Positions 6,911 through 8,545 of a stretch of DNA of 8,545 bases are shown one piece after another. Origin of the DNA: Rhodocyclales bacterium (lineage in GTDB: Bacteria; Pseudomonadota; Gammaproteobacteria; Burkholderiales; Rhodocyclaceae); assembly GCA_021286885.1 (NCBI GenBank), contig JAJTBM010000108.1, positions 1-8,545 of the forward strand, written 5' to 3'. Numbering within the stretch: position 1 is the first letter of the stretch; every line of letters begins with the position of its first letter. A program made the position numbers and the translations under genes. The notes under the pieces were generated by a model. That model was not told the DNA's origin. It searched no databases and saw only the letters and a program-made list of their open reading frames with translations.

Positions 6911-7663
6911 CTAGGGGGGCACAGCCGCCACCGGGCGCGCAGGCGGTGGCGTTACCGTTGCCGATGCGGTGGGCTGGGCTGCGGGTGCAGGCTTGAGCGG
7001 TGCCGGGCTGGGTGCGGCCCCAGGCGCGGGTGCAGGTGCAGGTGCAGGTGCAGCATCGGCATCCCGGGTGGCATAGCTCAACACCATGCCGCTGTTGCCG
7101 GTGAGACTGACATGGTGGGGCAGATAACCGTTGCCCCCCGAAAGCTGCTGATCAATGCGGGCCTGGGCGCAGGCGCGCACCTCTTCGGCAGACAGGCCGC
7201 CGCTGCCATCCAGATCGGCCGCAGCCCCGGCCAGGCAGGCTTGCCAGGCCTGGGTGGCCACCCCGCCCTTGCCGGGCTGATCCAGCGAGATTTCGCTATC
7301 CCGGGCCGCCGCAATGTGCACGAAATTACCGCCACCACTGCCCGCTGCCCGGGTCTGGGCCAGGCCCCGGGTAAGAACATTGGTGGGCTTGGTGCAACTA
7401 CCCTCATCCGGCACATAGGCCTTGGCCGCGTACATGGGCCCGCCCTTGGCCACCGAACGGGTGGTGACGCCCCCCGAGTGGCAGGCATCCAGGAACACGA
7501 TGGTTTTCTGGGTCTTGCCGGAGAGAGCCTTGAGCCGGGTTTCCAGCTCGGAATCCAGCAAACCCCGGCCATCGTAGGTAATCAGCATCTCGGCGCAACG
7601 CTGCTGGCCGTCGGCCTCATTCACCAGCTGGCGGCCCCCGTGGCCCGAGTAGTAGATGAACAC
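6911..7663 (-). CDS. Caspase-fold (peptidase C14) protease fragment with EF-hand and Pro/Ala linker
   Basis: 250 residues as read from a GTG at 7663. Catalytic His is in 'VFIYYSGHGG' (residue 8, bases 7640-7642) and catalytic Cys in 'TIVFLDACHSGG' (residue 61, bases 7481-7483), the dyad of caspase/metacaspase-like enzymes that cut after Arg/Lys or Asp. 'VHIAAARDSEISLD' is a further family segment. Residues 150-161, 'DLDGSGGLSAEE', form a full 12-residue EF-hand loop (D1, D3, S5, G6, L8, E12), suggesting Ca2+ control. From ~residue 202 a Pro/Ala-rich linker leads to the stop. The N-terminal part of the fold (first strand and helix, usually ~70-90 residues before the His) is absent from this frame: either it is the tail of the CHASE2 reading frame, or it was deleted. 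As read, the fragment lacks a credible start, so the protease is probably not made in this form. Confidence 0.85.
   Translation of the reverse strand: MFIYYSGHGGRQLVNEADGQQRCAEMLITYDGRGLLDSELETRLKALSGKTQKTIVFLDACHSGGVTTRSVAKGGPMYAAKAYVPDEGSCTKPTNVLTRGLAQTRAAGSGGGNFVHIAAARDSEISLDQPGKGGVATQAWQACLAGAAADLDGSGGLSAEEVRACAQARIDQQLSGGNGYLPHHVSLTGNSGMVLSYATRDADAAPAPAPAPAPGAAPSPAPLKPAPAAQPTASATVTPPPARPVAAVPP
6914..6919 (-). other. C6 run where the caspase/DUF4384 gene loses frame
   Basis: Minus strand reads GTG CCC CCC TAG. One more C, or a -1 slip of the ribosome on the C-run, would continue into CTA GCC CCT GCG CCT and on through the DUF4384 domain without a stop. This is the most economical explanation for two adjacent reading frames that together make a known architecture. 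Confidence 0.7.
7029..7052 (-). repeat. Four tandem copies of a 6-bp repeat coding Ala-Pro linker
   Basis: GGTGCA (plus strand) occurs four times in a row, coding part of an APAPAP stretch between the caspase domain and DUF4384. Because the unit is six bases, slippage would change linker length without breaking the frame. Confidence 0.85.
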
Positions 7664-8545
7664 CTGATCGTTGCTGCCCAGGCGCCCAGGCTGGAGCGCG
7701 CCACCAGGTGGTCGATCTCCCCCTTGAGCCGGCGCCGCTCCCGGGCATCCACGCCGGGCAAACGCAGGGCCAGCACGGCCAGATGACGCTCGCCGGCCGC
7801 CAGTTCGGCAATGCTCTGCACCTGGCTATCCGCCAGCCAGCGCATGGACTGGCCGTAATACACCCGAGCCAGGGTGAAGAAACTGAGCCCGATGGAGAGG
7901 GGCGCCGATGCATCCAGATACCAGGGGCTCAGGTTGAGCACCGCGTACGACACCGCCAGCAGCCCCCCCTGCAAGACCCCGAACACCGTATCGAACACCT
8001 CGATGCGCACCTGGCGATACAGGGCGTAGGCCATGCTCCAGACCAGCACCAGGGCCAGCAGCACCATGGCCCAGCGGGGCTGCTCCCGCAGGTAATCCTG
8101 GTGGCGCAGATTGTCGATGGCCGTGGCCAGAATCTCCACCCCCGGGTGAATGCGGGCCATGGGCGAGGCCTTGATGTCGAACAGGCTGGGCGCCGTGGAG
8201 CCGATAATCACGATCTTGTCGCGAAAGCCCCCGCCCGGCAGCGCCTGCTCCGGGTGTTGCAGGGCCCGATACACCTCGATGAACGACACATAGGGATAGG
8301 TGAAGGGCGGGCCACGCCAGTTGAGCAATACATCCTGCTGCTCGGCACCGGGCAGGCCGGCCTCTTCCACCACCCGCTGGGCCAGGGAGGGGATGCGCCA
8401 GCCCGCATGGGCCAGCCAGCCCGGATAACGGCGTATCACCCCGTCCTTGTCGGGCTCCACCTGATGGGTGCCCAGACGCCCATTGTCCAGGGCCGCCGGC
8501 ACCTTGGGCAGGATCATCGCGACAGTGGCTTCGGCATCCGCCTCC
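7621..8545 (-). CDS. CHASE2-domain membrane sensor, 5' end outside window, aberrant C-terminus
   Basis: The frame is open to the right edge, so the ATG at 8517 is probably internal; the first part of CHASE2 and its first membrane helix lie outside. Visible CHASE2 features: 'VEPDKDGVIRRYPGW', 'PSLAQRVVEEAG', and the hallmark 'FRDKIVIIGSTAPSLFDIKA' followed by 'HPGVEILATAIDNL'. CHASE2 is a periplasmic sensor domain. Three membrane segments follow (about 8080-8020, 7975-7920 and 7910-7850), as is usual before a cytoplasmic output domain. After them only ~60 sensible residues remain ('SIAELAAGERHLAVLALRLP', 'LKGEIDHLVARSS'), which could begin a cyclase-like output domain or the first strand and helix of a caspase. 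The last ~20 residues, after the 8-bp repeat at 7676-7691, are out of frame with the caspase they overlap. The product would therefore be a sensor with no complete output domain. Confidence 0.8.
   Translation of the reverse strand, partial: EADAEATVAMILPKVPAALDNGRLGTHQVEPDKDGVIRRYPGWLAHAGWRIPSLAQRVVEEAGLPGAEQQDVLLNWRGPPFTYPYVSFIEVYRALQHPEQALPGGGFRDKIVIIGSTAPSLFDIKASPMARIHPGVEILATAIDNLRHQDYLREQPRWAMVLLALVLVWSMAYALYRQVRIEVFDTVFGVLQGGLLAVSYAVLNLSPWYLDASAPLSIGLSFFTLARVYYGQSMRWLADSQVQSIAELAAGERHLAVLALRLPGVDARERRRLKGEIDHLVARSSLGAWAATIRCSSTTRATGAASW
7676..7691 (-). repeat. Exact 8-bp tandem repeat at the CHASE2/caspase junction
   Basis: Minus strand reads GCCTGGGC twice back to back. Removing one copy joins the CHASE2 frame directly to the caspase frame ('LVARSSLG' then 'SNDQVFIYYSGHG'), giving at least 728 in-frame residues in the window if the C6 lesion is also corrected. 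It therefore marks a slippage duplication, or a microhomology scar of a larger deletion. Confidence 0.75.

Noticed and set aside
7621..7663. Overlap of CHASE2 and caspase frames as a genuine overlapping-gene start
   Set aside because: The GTG at 7663 would start the protease eight residues before its catalytic His, removing the first strand and helix of the fold, and the CHASE2 tail in the overlap has no sensible composition. A frame break explains both better.

Overview
The window suggests a GC-rich proteobacterium. The style of the proteins (CHASE2, TPR-CHAT and caspase/DUF4384 in one run) fits a betaproteobacterium, perhaps Rhodocyclales, but this is a low-confidence guess because no phylogenetic marker is present. 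It holds two convergent gene blocks separated by only 33 bases. I saw no RNA genes, CRISPR array, transposase or integrase.

Left block, plus strand, 1-2771. A P-loop ATPase cut by the left edge is followed three bases later by an HNH endonuclease. Together they look like the PtuA/PtuB pair of the Septu anti-phage system, which is also the effector pair of retron Ec78. The HNH stop overlaps the start of an ADP-ribosylglycohydrolase (DraG/ARH family) in an ATGA, so the three genes look co-translated. The first two genes are clearly less GC-rich than the third: hand-counted rows give about 52-65% against 67-72%. This suggests an acquired nuclease module joined to a resident gene, or a three-gene defence variant in which reversal of ADP-ribosylation is an extra component.

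Right block, minus strand, 8545-2805 (transcribed right to left). In order it encodes a CHASE2 sensor with three membrane segments (5' end beyond the right edge), a caspase-fold (C14) protease with an EF-hand and a Pro/Ala-rich linker, a DUF4384 domain that was evidently the C-terminus of the caspase protein, a separate exported protein with a DUF4384-like region, and an exported TPR-CHAT protease. The caspase and CHAT His/Cys dyads are both still encoded. The set looks like an envelope sensing and proteolysis system with two clan-CD proteases.

This right block is broken at three places: the CHASE2/caspase junction, where an exact 8-bp tandem repeat sits and removal of one copy restores one continuous frame; a C6 run between caspase linker and DUF4384; and a C6 plus a C4 run in the CHAT gene, where two extra Cs explain the break. 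The HNH and glycohydrolase genes, and the visible part of the ATPase, have no such lesions. The breaks are either true decay or slippage variation in one operon, or sequencing errors in C-runs; reads or a close relative would decide.
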